64,000 nucleotides of DNA from Odiellus spinosus (GCA_963920705.1 OY987226.1:9736501-9800500); one strand, 5' to 3'. Positions 22,995 to 35,349 are shown, counted from the stretch's first letter. Notes: generated by a model from the letters alone, not told the origin. Numbers and translations: made by a program.

Positions 22995-24416
22995 AACGAA
23001 ATGAATCTAGTAAAGTTTCAAGGCGTTTGTAGCATTCGGGACATTTTAACCTTAGTGTCACGAATATACCAAAGGAAAATCTTTCTCGCTTCGTCGATCA
23101 TTTAAAGAAGCATTTTGCAGCGAAAAGAATTTTGACGTTCAGACTTTAAAAACCGTTTTTTTCTTTGAAGATTTAATTTTTTTTACAACAATTCAATTTT
23201 AAAAGATAGCAGAGCTATGTTAAGGGGAAAATGAATTACGTGGAGGAAAGTATTAATATAAGAAGCGACATTCTTGCTTTTCTAGTACTATTTGCGTTAA
23301 AATTTAACCATCAAAGAATGGATCGACTACTAGCTAGCTTAAAATAAGATTTTTTTTTTTAAATATCATAAAATTGAAATTTATTCCCCCAAAAAATTGG
23401 AAAGCTTCTAGTCCAGTAGTTTTATGTTAATTTCAAATGATTTGTGACATTGTATTTAAATATAAAATTCAGTTTTTCTCATGAGAAGACTTGGGCTTTT
23501 CAAATCTAAAAGAAGAAATTGATTTGTTTAGATTTATTTACAGTTTGTTTTAAACGACACTCAGACGAGTGGTTTAAAGATTTGCGATTTTAAGTTTAAA
23601 GGAAGTTAAAATTATAATTTTATAGATTAACACCAGGTTTGCCACTGACCGAATTTTGAGCGTTTTTCCCATATTTTCACGAAAAATGAAAAAACCAAAA
23701 GTTTCCTATTTCTTTTGGCGAAATTCGAGTTTTGGTGTCGAAGTTTATATTTCAAAATTAATGACATCAAAAGTACATATTATTTTGGATAGTTCTAATA
23801 AGTTATTACGTAGCATTATATCTTTAATTCGAGTTAGTTTACGAATTTAAACGGAATTTAAAGTACGCATTATCTTGGATAGTTTTTACAAGTTACGAGA
23901 AGTTCAAAATATCAGATTTTTGGAATCAATTGTCCACCCATTAATTGCAGGGATGATGGGTTTTTATACTAGTACTCTTATAGCTTGAAAGAAAAGTGTA
24001 AAAATATCTGATAACTGACATCTTTTAATATCAACACCTCGAAAGTGTTAAGACCATAAACAGAGCTATTTTTAAAACCTTTTCTTTTTTATGAATATAA
24101 CTGACATCATAAACTATAGGGTGTCCTTTAATTCGGGGCCCTTCTTGACGCGCTTTAACTAAATTTATACTATCACGATAAAAAATTGTCAAATTTTATA
24201 AAAAGCATTTCTACATCGATCCTCCTACGATTTGTTCGATAATATTAAGTCAATGGAGTAATGTTAGGCGGAAGGAGAAAAAGTTGGGAGAAAAGACACC
24301 ATTCCTTCCAGTATGTTACCCATTGAATTAAATATGATGAACGCCCTGTTGTCTAACAAAACCTCCTTCAAAGGTTAAGTCTCCTGAAATATCACGATTC
24401 TGAATTAAGGTTAAAG

Positions 24417-24680
24417 GTACTATAGCTGCGTTCTTACTATGACTTGGAATCGATTTAAGCCTTTCAAAACGTTTCGCTAGAGTCGTGTGATCGGGAAACC
24501 GTCTTTTCCCGAATCGATTTGATTCGATTTCTCGAAACTGCATTGGGAAACAGTTTCATACCGATTCAGTTTCAACAACCGATTATAAAAGATAATGAGA
24601 AAACGTAAGCCGCTTAAAACGATTCCTGGCGATTTGAATATCGGTTTAATTTTTCAAATCGATGTGACCGTATCTTTTAG
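24417..24680. mobile_element. MITE family 4, copy 2
   Basis: ATAGCTGCGTTCTTACTATG, CTTGGAATCGATTTAAGCCT, CGAATCGATTTGATTCGATT and a right end TTTTCAAATCGATGTGACC. It is colinear with the 21.87-kb copy; the GAAATGCTAGT of the right terminus is missing. Confidence 0.75.
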
Positions 24681-25099
24681 GTAACTGCAAACGAGTCTGA
24701 ACAAAACTCAACAGTCGTTCCGAGAGATCAATCTTATTCAAATACCAAAGGCAAGGATCTTAAAATTATTAAAAGGGAAGAAAAAACGTTTGTGAATCTG
24801 AATAACTATATACTTAGATTGGTTTTAAAATTATAAATTATTTTAACTGTTCCTGTAACGATTACTAGGACATACCTATATATATTTAGAATCTTAAGAT
24901 ATGCCCTTTAGAGGAACCTGTTTTTTTATAGGGTCGACCTATCCCATCCGTCAGAGAATGCTACCTTCTTCAGTAAGCCTCTATCCCTTCACAGAATCTT
25001 AAAAATAAAAAATTAAAATTGGATTGTATAAAAAACTGTCTTTGCCAATGAACCCACTTTCTGAAGGGGTAATGAGGGTAGAAGATGGAAGTCTTCAGT

Positions 25100-25105
25100 C
25101 TCTGG
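25100..25105 (+). repeat. Target-site duplication CTCTGG, left of foldback element
   Basis: The hexamer CTCTGG is immediately outside the left terminal inverted repeat and is repeated at 27417-27422 outside the right one, which marks the element borders exactly. Confidence 0.8.
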
Positions 25106-25840
25106 GGTGATTCCACGACAAATGGTCACAGCTTGTCAACCCGACCCCCACCGATTTGGCTGAAATTTGGTGTAGGGGGTTTTTACCATCGAAAAAACCG
25201 AATTTCCGATTATTTTTGCAATCGGCACAGTAGTTTCGGAGATACAGAATATGGCCATTTCCCGAAATGGCCTTCACCCCGAAAACTGACCATGGCGTAA
25301 CTTTCGTAATTCTTGACCGATTTTCATCATTCAAATTTCATTTTAAAGCCCATGAAGAATACTATTCGAGTGTATCAACAGCATTTTAAATAGCCTTTTC
25401 TATATAGCGCATATTAGGGATCAAACACATTGACCTTTGACCTTTGCTTTAGACCAATAATTTAAATGGAATTTAACCATTTTTTTCGAATTCCCCGCCT
25501 GTGATTTACCCGAAAATGATGAAATCCCAAAGTATTATTTCTAGTTCTCGAGATATTCATGTTTTAGTTTAACCCCCAAAAAAGTTTATTTCATTTTCTA
25601 TCATGTTTTTAATGAAAAATCAATCAGTTTTTGGTTTTTTTAAATTCCAACTCAACTTTCACCTTTAAACAAATATTTTGACTTAGTGCAACATTAAGAT
25701 TTTCTATTTCACAGAGGATGTTTTCCCGTATAACCCAGCATTCGTCTTTAATTTGTTTCCAATAATTAAATAATTAAATAATTGAATGGAGGATACATAA
25801 ATGAAATCCAATACAAACTCTTTCTATGAAAATAGTTGAA

Positions 25841-26072
25841 CTTACTCGTCATCATTTAAAACGGTTCTGCAGTAAGCAATGAATGGTTGCAAGGATGCGT
25901 GTGAATTTTCACAATGAAAACCTTGCACCTCGTCCTGAACTACAAAGGAGTCATTTTCAGCAAAAAAACAAACCAATAACTTAAAATTTTTATTTAATGA
26001 TTTCAAATAATCTGACTGGGCTTTAGATGTAAAGAGTTTGTATTGGATTTCATTTATGTATCCTCCATTCAA
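25841..26072 (-). pseudogene. Captured exon fragment in left arm of foldback (identical copy)
   Basis: Reverse-complement twin of the fragment in the right arm, encoding the same 76 residues on the minus strand with the same donor (GTAAGT beginning at 25840). No translated difference between the arms was seen here, indicating recent formation or gene conversion. Confidence 0.5.
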
Positions 26073-26179
26073 TTCCGCTAATTATTATTGGAAACAAATT
26101 AAAGACGAATGTTGGGTTATACGGGAAAACATCCTCTGTGAAATAGAAAATCTTGATGTTGCACTATGTCAAAATATTT

Positions 26180-26342
26180 ACCCGAAAATGATGAAATCGC
26201 AAAGTATTATTTCTAGTTCTCGAGATATTCACGTTTTAGTTTAACCCCCAAAAGAGTTTATTTCATATGCTATCATGTTTTTAATAAAAAATTAATCAGT
26301 TTTGAGTTTTTTTAAATTCCAACTCCACTTTCACCTTTTAAC
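26180..26342. repeat. Spacer of the foldback, a copy of arm sequence 25510-25680
   Basis: The non-palindromic centre begins ACCCGAAAATGATGAAATCG and repeats, with several substitutions, the arm segment that starts at about 25510 in the same orientation. It then runs straight into a direct copy of the following arm segment. The element therefore contains smaller inverted repeats inside the large one, a sign of stepwise foldback growth. Confidence 0.75.
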
Positions 26343-26449
26343 AAATATTTTGACATAGTGCAACATCAAGATTTTCTATTTCACAGAGGATGTTTTCCCG
26401 TATAACCCAACATTCGTCTTTAATTTGTTTCCAATAATAATTAGCGGAA

Positions 26450-26681
26450 TTGAATGGAGGATACATAAATGAAATCCAATACAAACTCTTTACATCTAAA
26501 GCCCAGTCAGATTATTTGAAATCATTAAATAAAAATTTTAAGTTATTGGTTTGTTTTTTTGCTGAAAATGACTCCTTTGTAGTTCAGGACGAGGTGCAAG
26601 GTTTTCATTGTGAAAATTCACACGCATCCTTGCAACCATTCATTGCTTACTGCAGAACCGTTTTAAATGATGACGAGTAAG
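26450..26681 (+). pseudogene. Captured exon fragment in right arm of foldback
   Basis: Encodes KLFTSKAQSDYLKSLNKN, then CFFAENDSFVVQDEVQGFHC and QPFIAYCRTVLNDD. The segment ends at a consensus donor: GACGA followed by GTAAGT at 26682. The protein-like FAENxSFVVQDxxQGFHxxxSxAxLxPF pattern resembles, from memory, a family of uncharacterised transposon-associated proteins common in insect genomes (notably hemipterans). Only this fragment is present, without the downstream conserved part, so it is not a working gene. It may have a role in exonisation or simply be hitch-hiking sequence. Confidence 0.5.
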
Positions 26682-27416
26682 TTCAACTATTTTCATAGAA
26701 AGAGTTTGTATTGGATTTCATTTATGTATCCTCCATTCAATTATTTAATTATTTAATTATTGGAAACAAATTAAAGACGAATGCTGGGTTATACGGGAAA
26801 ACATCCTCTGTGAAATAGAAAATCTTAATGTTGCACTAAGTCAAAATATTTGTTTAAAGGTGAAAGTTGAGTTGGAATTTAAAAAAACCAAAAACTGATT
26901 GATTTTTCATTAAAAACATGATAGAAAATGAAATAAACTTTTTTGGGGGTTAAACTAAAACATGAATATCTCGAGAACTAGAAATAATACTTTGGGATTT
27001 CATCATTTTCGGGTAAATCACAGGCGGGGAATTCGAAAAAAATGGTTAAATTCCATTTAAATTATTGGTCTAAAGCAAAGGTCAAAGGTCAACGTGTTTG
27101 ATCCCTAATATGCGCTATATAGAAAAGGCTATTTAAAATGCTGTTGATACACTCGAATAGTATTCTTCATGGGCTTTAAAATGAAATTTGAATGATGAAA
27201 ATCGGTCAAGAATTACGAAAGTTACGCCATGGTCAGTTTTCGGGGTGAAGGCCATTTCGGGAAATGGCCATATTCTGTATCTCCGAAACTACTGTGCCGA
27301 TTGCAAAAATAATCGGAAATTCGGTTTTTACGATGGTAAAAACCCCCTACACCAAATTTCAGCCAAATCGGTGGGGGTCGGGTTGACAAGCTGTGACCAT
27401 TTGTCGTGGAATCACC

Positions 27417-27422
27417 CTCTGG
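27417..27422 (+). repeat. Target-site duplication CTCTGG, right of foldback element
   Basis: Partner of the hexamer at 25100-25105; follows directly after GGAATCACC, the complement of the left terminus. Confidence 0.8.
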
Positions 27423-27964
27423 ATAAAAACCGTTCGCGATGGTACATTTAATGGATGAGGAAAGGTTGTATGATAACCACGAGGTTGATCTTGTCTTATG
27501 TCCTTCATAAACTCAATATTGAGTCGATTGAGCTCCTAACTTTGCTCGACTATAACCGGAGTCAATCGGGCTACTTTTCAAATTATGCCAAATCGTTTTA
27601 AAAAAAGGTTAATTGTTAATTTTAAAAATTATTCGCGTTTAAAATGAGTTGAACACGAAAACAGGGTCACTATAGCAATATTTAAGTTTACACGCTTGAT
27701 CGATAATATAATTAATTTTAGATTAAAATTTATTACTAGCCTGATTAAATTAAATTAAACAAATAATCTGTCACTCGGTTAAAAGGTTTGAACCTATTTT
27801 TAAACGATTAATGTAATTATGCCGATCAAATAAGGTTCAAGCAGTGGATAAACTATTTTGAAATCTCAAACATCTATAGTAAAAACGAAAAATATTTACT
27901 TTTGGTAAAATACCAAAAAATATATTTGTAGTAGAGATATACGAATGTTGAATCTATTGGTCAT

Positions 27965-28375
27965 GGTGATGTTACAAACAAGTAATTTTCTTTATGATTC
28001 CTGATCGTTTAAATATTGTTTAACCCACAAGTAAACAAAATTACAAACCAATATAAAGCTAGAATTCATTTTTTTTTAACTTACTCGGAAAGTTGGCTTA
28101 ACAGGGATCCAAGAAGAGTTGTATATCTCGTCGTTAATGAGTCTCCGGCGAATCACGCGAAACAGTAAAACGTTTTTAGCTAAGCATGGATTAATTAAGT
28201 CCCTATTATTAATCCAAGAGCTAAGCAAAAGATGGAGGCGCTTTTGTTAGTTGGCCGAAGACTCCTAAACGACGAGATATCAAACTCAGCATGGATCCTT
28301 GTTAAGCCTACTTTCCGAGCAACTTAAAAAATAATTTCTAGTTTGATTTATGGTTCGTATTTTTTTATTAAGGAA
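27965..28375. mobile_element. Foldback MITE family 1, divergent copy E
   Basis: Left arm GATTCCTGATCGTTTAAATA and CTTACTCGGAAAGTTGGCTT; right arm ATGGATCCTTGTTAAGCCTA and CTTTCCGAGC. The core contains TATATCTCGTCGTTAATGAG paired with a CGACGAGATATC segment and is distinct from the other two core types. It shares this subtype with copies at 39.8 kb and 4.5 kb. Confidence 0.75.
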
Positions 28376-29900
28376 TCCATTCAAAATAACTGGTTTTCCC
28401 TAAAACATCTTTTATTAATTAAGAGTAAAAAAGTTCGGAGTAGCTATTTAAAAACTATTATCATTTTAGACATCTTTAGACTAAAATGTAGGACGGTATC
28501 TTTAATATTTTGTTACTTAATAATGGTGAAAAAAGAATTAATGAAAATAATTTAGAATGAAAATAGAAGAGCCGAATTGACGTTTATAAAAGAGCCGAAT
28601 CGGTTCACGACCTTAGAACGTTCTTAGGAGCAGAATCGTGTCACATTTCGTCCCTTTTCCCTTACATTGATAGACCATAAAGGAACGCGAGATGAAGAGA
28701 GGAAGAGTAAGGTGATTGAGGGGGGGGGGGGGGGAACAATTCGGAAGAGTAGTTTTCATCTTAGATAAAAGAGGATGTAATCATCCCTTCACATCTAACC
28801 TCCTTCTCTCCTACATCCCCCACTCACTCGATCCGCGAGCAGTCTAAAGACTTCACTCTGTCATCTCCGCCGTATTAAACTTTAAACGCGCTGTGAACCG
28901 GGTTTGGGTGTCATCTTTAAAGGGAAGATGAAAAAGGACGAATAAACTTCTAATCAATTTGTAATTTTAATCATTTATCCAGGAAGGTTTTTTTAAACCA
29001 CTGATAAATTTTAGCAGGTTAATTGAAGAGTTAATTAAGCGTTTGTCAAATTTTCCGTCGTAACTTAAATACCCATAAGTTGTGTAAGACAGTTGAAGCA
29101 AATTTTGTAAGGTAGTAATTTTTTTAAAAATATAATTTTTGCAAAACTAGAAACGTTACAGTAATTAATTTAGTTCGTTAAGTTTTTAAATGCTTGAAGT
29201 GTTTAATTTCATTTTCACTCTTCCTTTAAAAAAATAAAAAGAAATAAAGAAAAAAAGTGGCAAAGTTGAAAATATTTTTTAGTTTTCTTTTGTTACCATA
29301 CCGCTTTTCTTTCGTGTTTCGTGGCAGAAACAAGAAACCAAAGAATATTTCAATGACCCATTTTGATTATACTACGATTCAAGATCAATTTGCATCATCT
29401 ATTTTTTACTCTTATGACGTTTAACATGGCGTATTAATGGGCCTCACATTTTTCTATATCGTAAACTATTCTTGATGAATTGTAGGGAAAAGCGTGGCGA
29501 TCTTGTACTCGACTACCGGAAATTGAGGTTTCGGTTAAAGATAAAGTAAGAAGCGCCTATATTAGAATAAGAAAGGACGCTTATGAATAATGGAAGTGTA
29601 TAATTAGAGGTAACCCCTGGCTTTTATTTTATAATTTTTTCTTTTCTTCTCGCACCCATGCAACCTTGTCACCGAATGATCGAAGATTTTACCCTAGTAT
29701 CGCGAAATAAAGGGTAAATTCCTAAAGAATATATTTACGTTTCGATATACAGATATCTTCAATTTGCACTTTTGTTTATTAATTTATAGAATTGCGAGAG
29801 AAAAACCCGATCTATCGATTACTTTATATCTAAGATTACTTTATATAAAGGAAATATATATTGTAATTAAAGCACAAATTGAAATCATTTGAAATCATTT
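28376..29900. other. Non-coding intergenic with G15 tract
   Basis: Includes a purine-rich strand (28680-28740) and a pyrimidine-rich one (28780-28830), giving some strand asymmetry, and a local GAGCCGAAT duplication at 28569/28593. No gene recognised. Confidence 0.4.
28720..28734 (+). repeat. G15 tract
   Basis: Fifteen consecutive G followed by AACAATTCGG, preceded by a purine-rich stretch (GAAGAGAGGAAGAGTAAGG). Confidence 0.92.
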
Positions 29901-30533
29901 TATTAATTATATATGGCGCTTTATTAACTATATACGGCGCCTTATTAAATATATATCGCGTTTAATTAAATATATATCGCGTTTAATTAAATATATATCG
30001 CGTTTAATTAAATATATATCGCGTTTAATTAAATATATATCGCGTTTAATTAAATATATATCGCGTTTAATTAAATATATATCGCGTTTAATTAAATATA
30101 TATCGCGTTTAATTAAAAATATATCGCGTTTAATTAAAAATATATCGCGTTTAATTAAATATATATCGCGTTTAATTAAATATATATCGCGTTTAATTAA
30201 ATATATATCGCGTTTAATTAAATATATATCGCGTTTAATTAAATATATATCGCGTTTAATTAAATATATATCGCGTTTAATTAAATATATATCGCGTTTA
30301 ATTAAATATATATCGCGTTTAATTAAATATATATCGCGTTTAATTAAATATATATCGCGTTTAATTAAATATATATCGCGTTTTATTAAATATATATCGC
30401 GTTTTATTAAATATATTTCGCGTTTTATTAAATATATATCGCGTTTTAAATATATATCGCGTTTTATTAAATATATATCGCTCTATTTTATATATATTTC
30501 GCGTTTTATTAAATATATATCGCGCTTTATTTA
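29901..30533. repeat. 21-bp minisatellite, about 30 units
   Basis: The unit is TATATATCGCGTTTAATTAA plus A. The central block (about 29964-30360) is almost invariant, the left edge has GGCGC in place of TCGCG, and the right edge switches to TTTTATTAAA with a few deletions. Each unit holds two palindromes (ATATATAT and TTTAATTAAA) and an isolated CGCG. Because 21 is a multiple of 3, a meaningless seven-residue repeat appears on the minus strand. Confidence 0.97.
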
Positions 30534-30539
30534 TATTAC

Positions 30540-33000
30540 TGGGTCGGATTGACGTCAAATGTAAAACCTTCTAGGAAAATTTCTAACTCCTGTTGATCTT
30601 GGATAAGGCATATAGGTATAAAAAAGTACTACCCCTGTACAAACTTTCACACTTAGTTAATTATTTACAAATTTAATTATATTATCTTAAAAACCGTACT
30701 CCACCATAAAAATACCTATAAAATTTACTGCGAGTCACATTAAACAACTAACAACAACCACCATCGCGACTAGTAGGAAATAAATATAAAATTATCTTCC
30801 AGAGAACCATTACCGACCATTTCACCGTATACAATTTAAGAGTTCAACCTTCGCGCTACGCACCAAACGTTTCACATTATTGGAGCTTTTGCAGTACTGG
30901 AAACCAGCAATGTTCCATATACGCGTGGAAAAAGGAGTCGTTTTTAAATATAGGGCCATAAAAAATGCCGTCGATACAAGAATAAGAGATCATAAACTTA
31001 GGAAATATACGTCCGTTATCAGCTTCCTGAAGGTTTATGAGCCGACTAATTAGGAAAACGGGGTTATAGATGAGGGACAGAGGGCAGAGGGTGAGTCGGA
31101 CCGTCCGTCTTCCGTATCAAATGAGGCGCGAGCCACTCGGCTTTCATATACTTTCTCACGCAATAATTACTAAAGGAATCGATAGAGTTTATACGCTTAG
31201 AAAGATGGAATGAATTAAGGAATAGACAGTTGAATTAACCTGATTAAAGTGACAATGTCATAGATTTATCACGAAAATTTAATAAAATTGAGCTGCATTT
31301 TCCGAAAGCTCGTTAAATCACGTTAAAAAAATTACCAATAATATCATCAAAATATATTCTTTATGTACGAAAGGTAGGATTTTTCTAAATTAAGTACTTT
31401 CACGAGAAAGACCGTGAGAAAGCGACCTTGGCACGCTTAAAATCAAGTGGTATTATCCCTTTTATGGATAAAGAAAGGATGGAAATTAAAACTGTGCCTT
31501 AATTATCAATTAACTAACTACTCACGAACATATTCTTCCGTATATACCCCAAGTCTTTATATCATACCATGGACTGGGATAAGGTTAATAATAATATAGC
31601 CAACACTTATATTAACTAGCATTTTAATAAACTCGGTTAAACCGCGCTAAATCCATCCATGGCCGGTTAATGGTCGTTAAAGGGTGTATGAAATAGTCAA
31701 ACAACTTAAGAAAATTTATAAAATAAATAATATTGATAAACTATCGAACAAAGTAGCCGAAACAGTATAGTAAAACCTAATCCAAATGTTTGTTGCAGTT
31801 TATTTCAAAGTGCTAAGCCTAATTCTGAACTTTTTTGAGGAAATACGATTTTGGGAAGTTGTTCCCATTTCTTCCAAGATTATCAGTTGTCCTAAAAAAT
31901 TTCTATTTCACCCAATCCGTAGGTTAGGTTTTAAAGAAAACTTATCTTCAGCAAGAGTATCGTTTTGACATTATATAATTTATCAATCTAAAGTGATCAA
32001 AAAAAATATCTGATCAATTCATTCTCCCTTTAAGATGACAAAGCTGCTTGGTCAAAATGCGTGGTAATTTTCAAACTAAAGAGAGTCTTAGAATCCCAAT
32101 TTGTTTAGAATATTTATATAAATAGCCCCTTTGATGCCCGAGATGTCCAGGTCCATATCAAAACCAAAAATGATGGACTATTAAATATATGACAATATAA
32201 TTCCAATCTATAGAAAGTTATAATTTATATCCTAAGGATAATTAACATCGAAGTTGCTAAAAGCCCTGCACGGACGTCACACGAAGATTAAACATATATA
32301 AAATTGATTTACATAATAATTACACCTTTGGCGGTTTAAACGTGAACAGGAATAGCATACACGCATAACTACAATTACTGATATGAATTATATTTTGTGA
32401 TATATGGCTCAAAACAAGAGTATCTGAAAACAACGGCGCTATAGTTTTCCGTATCAAGTTCAAAGAAGCACCATGATTTCTGAATAAACCGTTTAAGTGT
32501 ATTCTTTCAGGGATAATAATTACAACTCAAAATTACTATTTAAATCTCAGTTGATTTAAAATTTCACTATACCCGGCTGGTAATCCTACTTCTACCCATT
32601 TTTAGCAAACGATAAATTTGCAAATTAGGCTCCCTCAATTTTATAAGTATCACATAAAACCGTAGCGAAAAATTAATCGTTATTCGCTTCGCGTTACACG
32701 TTTGGCTTGAAATTAAGTTTCCGACGCTTTTAGCAAAATGTTAGCTCGCTCGCTTGGAGAACCGACAGAGCAATAACGGTATTGACTGATTAAAAGGTCT
32801 GGTGGCCTGCCTCATCGTGAAATAAAAAAAATAATAGTCAGAATCAGACGGAATTTTCAGCACACACAAACTATGCATCCTTTATCTCCAAAAATGAGTT
32901 ACCAAGACTTAAACAGAGGGTAGCAACATTGCGGCAATTTCATTATTTCAAAGGGGAATTGCGACTTCTATCCTACTCTTCTTACGACCATGGATTTGTA
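30540..33000. other. Non-coding intergenic
   Basis: AT-rich single-copy-looking DNA apart from the short dispersed repeat at 31370-31430 and a solo CATTCTCCCTTTAAG motif at 32022-32036. Confidence 0.4.
31370..31430 (-). repeat. Dispersed repeat with inverted partner at 20.5 kb
   Basis: GTAGGATTTTTCTAAATTAA, GTACTTTCACGAGAAAGACC and GTGAGAAAGCGACC, the complement of 20455-20515. Confidence 0.65.
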
Positions 33001-33009
33001 TAGTTACGT

Positions 33010-33345
33010 AAGGGTAATTTGCAGTTATGGTTCGCAAAAATTATTTGGATAAACTATAGGTATATGAGTAGAAGTTGGGCAAGGGTTTAAAGATTCGATT
33101 TGGATAAAATAGGATTATGGGTAAAGTTGTGGAAGGTTTGGAGATTAGGTTTGCAAAAAATAATTTGAATAAACTAGTCGGATGGGTATAATTGGTAAAT
33201 GTTTGCAGATTTGGTTTGTAAAAATAATTCGGGTAAACTATAGACAGGTATGTGAATAAAGTTGGACAAATACTTTAGATAAATAATTTGGGCAAGGTTT
33301 GCAGAAATGGCTTGCAAAACAAAATTTGGGTACGGATAAAAGTGG
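33010..33345. repeat. Degenerate tandem repeat, about 70-bp period, about five units
   Basis: Recurring blocks: GGTTTGCAAAAA, TAATTTGGATAAACTA, AGGTATATGAGT, AAGTTGGGCAAG, TTTGCAGATTTGG. The units have diverged and vary in length. Confidence 0.75.
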
Positions 33346-34034
33346 TTCGCGCCTTTTTAAAACAGTGAACATTTTGGTTTACTAAATTTTAACACTTTGT
33401 TTTACAAGATTTTAAATATTTGACGAAAAAAAAAACTCTATTGTTTCATGTGTGGTGAAATATCCTTGTCATAATAAGCAATACAAGCCATTCCTTTACG
33501 TTACCATTTTAGATTAATATTCCAGCTTATATTGAAAACTACTATCACAGATTCTACGAAGAATATAGTGATAACAGGTTTCCCTCGCGTTGAATTTGAA
33601 AATATTTGAAATGTTCCAAAACTATGTATCAATCCGCCTCGGGTTTCGCTAAATTGTATCAAATCCTATCTATCTCAGAACTATACGATTAATCTTGTAA
33701 CGTAAGACGCGGGCTTCGCACGATATGTTTGGCGAGGAAATAATAATAAACTCTGCTTCTTGGAGCGGATAATCACGCGAGTGTAACGAGAGACTCGTAT
33801 ACAGTAAAGGTGGCCAGAACCTTTGGGAAACGAGAAAATAACACATTTCTACAGCATATCTCGGTATATCTATCATACTACGATATCAAAATAATTTTTC
33901 AACTCCGTTAAGCATAACCTACAGATAGCTTAATAATTCAAGTTGGTTTTCTTTTAAACGTAACGTTAATGACTTTTTGGTCAAGTGACGGCTTCAACAT
34001 TTGTTTCGCATATGGATTATATCAAAAGTCTATC

Positions 34035-34303
34035 ACTTCATTCCATAAAAGTAAACAACGCCCCGTAGCTTAATACTATCAGCAAAGGTCAAGGTAAACG
34101 TCATAGCCCATCATTTAAAAGTATAGCCAAAAAAGGTATCACCCCTGTCTGGTTCCAGTGGTTTAGACTCTTCCTAGTTATTTTGAGTCGGGAGCGAGGT
34201 ACGGAATTTAGGCGGACCGCGCTTGGCTATATTATCTTCATAAACTCCGGAATTTCTCCAAAGAGTGGCGCGTCCTCCGTTGTTTACTTTTATGGAATGA
34301 AGT
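34035..34303. mobile_element. MITE family 2, intact copy
   Basis: 269 bp with 26-bp perfect terminal inverted repeats: ACTTCATTCCATAAAAGTAA at the left and its complement TTACTTTTATGGAATGAAGT at the right, each continuing six further bases. The interior includes CTTAATACTATCAGCAAAGG and a GGCGGACCGCGCTTGGC block. No coding capacity. Confidence 0.88.
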
Positions 34304-34721
34304 TACAGACTTTTGATTATATTTATAGAATTCGCATACTATTAAAATTTTTACATCTTTAGGTTGACGCGCACTTTAAAGAAACTTATTACGCAGTCAA
34401 TTAGAAAAGATGATTTTATTACTTGTTGGGTAGATTTTTTTATAATTTTGAAAATCGATAATTTAAGCTACTTTACATAGGATACTAGACGAGTTATATG
34501 GATGACATTTCTATGACAATTTTGCGAAATTGCCAATGGTGTAATTTTTTGACAAAAACCAAATTTTAAACCCAAAAATTGAAATACCAAATTCTTTGTT
34601 TCGTTCTGAACCCTATAGTTTTTGATCTCCATTTTTTTCCATATAAAGTTTAACATTGCGCATAAATCCGCCATCAGTTCTCAGTATTTTGCGAACTTCA
34701 ATACATATGGCGATATAGTAA

Positions 34722-34723
<2 letters not shown>

Positions 34724-34759
<36 letters not shown>
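34724..34759 (+). repeat. Uninterrupted T36 tract
   Basis: 36 consecutive T. No retroposon body could be recognised next to it on the minus strand (where it would be a poly-A tail), so it may be a plain homopolymer. Confidence 0.95.
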
Positions 34760-34760
<1 letters not shown>

Positions 34761-35349
34761 AATAGTAAAAATTGACAGGAACCGTTATTGAAGATGGGTT
34801 GAAAACAGGAATTTTCTTTTCAACTTTTCTATACAAGTTTGATTTTTTTTTTTTTTATCTTTCTTGAAATTTCTTGAATCTATCTATATAGCTCGCGATT
34901 TCGATTACGGGTTATAAGAGAGGTGAATATTTCTCGATCGAAAACGTGGTATAAATATTAAACTCGAACTTCTAACGTTTCCAGTTAACTTTAAAGGGAT
35001 AATGAAGACGAGTAAAGTCTCGATTTCAATCCAGTAACTTTTTCGTCGTAAATATAGAAATTTATACCTTAGTTACTTTGGACAAAAAAATCTGGATTGA
35101 AAAGGTACCCTAACTAGCGTTCGGAATTCGTATAACCTTTATTATTTGAATAAGGCCTATACTCTTGACAATCTGTTCACGACAAATATACATTTCGTGT
35201 TAAGAGTTAATTACGTATCCAAATGAATGAAACTTTTTATTGGTACTCATTGAAAATTTATACGAGTTTTAATTATTCGGATGACAAAAACCATAATCTA
35301 AGAAATACTCTACTTTGGCTAATTACTATAAATAGTTAAGAGATTCCAT

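Larger units (their letters stand above)
25106..27416. mobile_element. 2311-bp foldback transposable element (near-perfect palindrome)
   Basis: Left arm 25106-26179 and right arm 26343-27416 are reverse complements of each other over 1074 bp with very few differences seen (for example near 25188/27334 and 25430). The spacer is 163 bp. The ends are GGTGATTCCACGACAAATGG and its complement, flanked on both sides by CTCTGG (25100-25105 and 27417-27422), a 6-bp target-site duplication. Each arm contains the same exon-like coding piece. No transposase frame is present, so the element is non-autonomous. The superfamily is not assigned. The element could form a long double-stranded RNA if transcribed. 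Confidence 0.92.

Noticed and set aside
25095..25334. Open frame in the foldback outer arm (FGVKAISGNGHILYLRNY), repeated at 27188
   Set aside because: It covers the terminal inverted repeat itself, has no known domain and no splice context; open by chance.
29901..30533. CRISPR-like regular repeat array
   Set aside because: Units are contiguous without unique spacers and the surrounding DNA is eukaryotic.
30361..30558. Minus-strand frame with seven-residue RYIFNKT repeats
   Set aside because: By-product of the 21-bp minisatellite; no start context or homologue.
34680..34760. T36 tract as the tail of a minus-strand retroposon
   Set aside because: No recognisable retroposon body or target duplication next to it.
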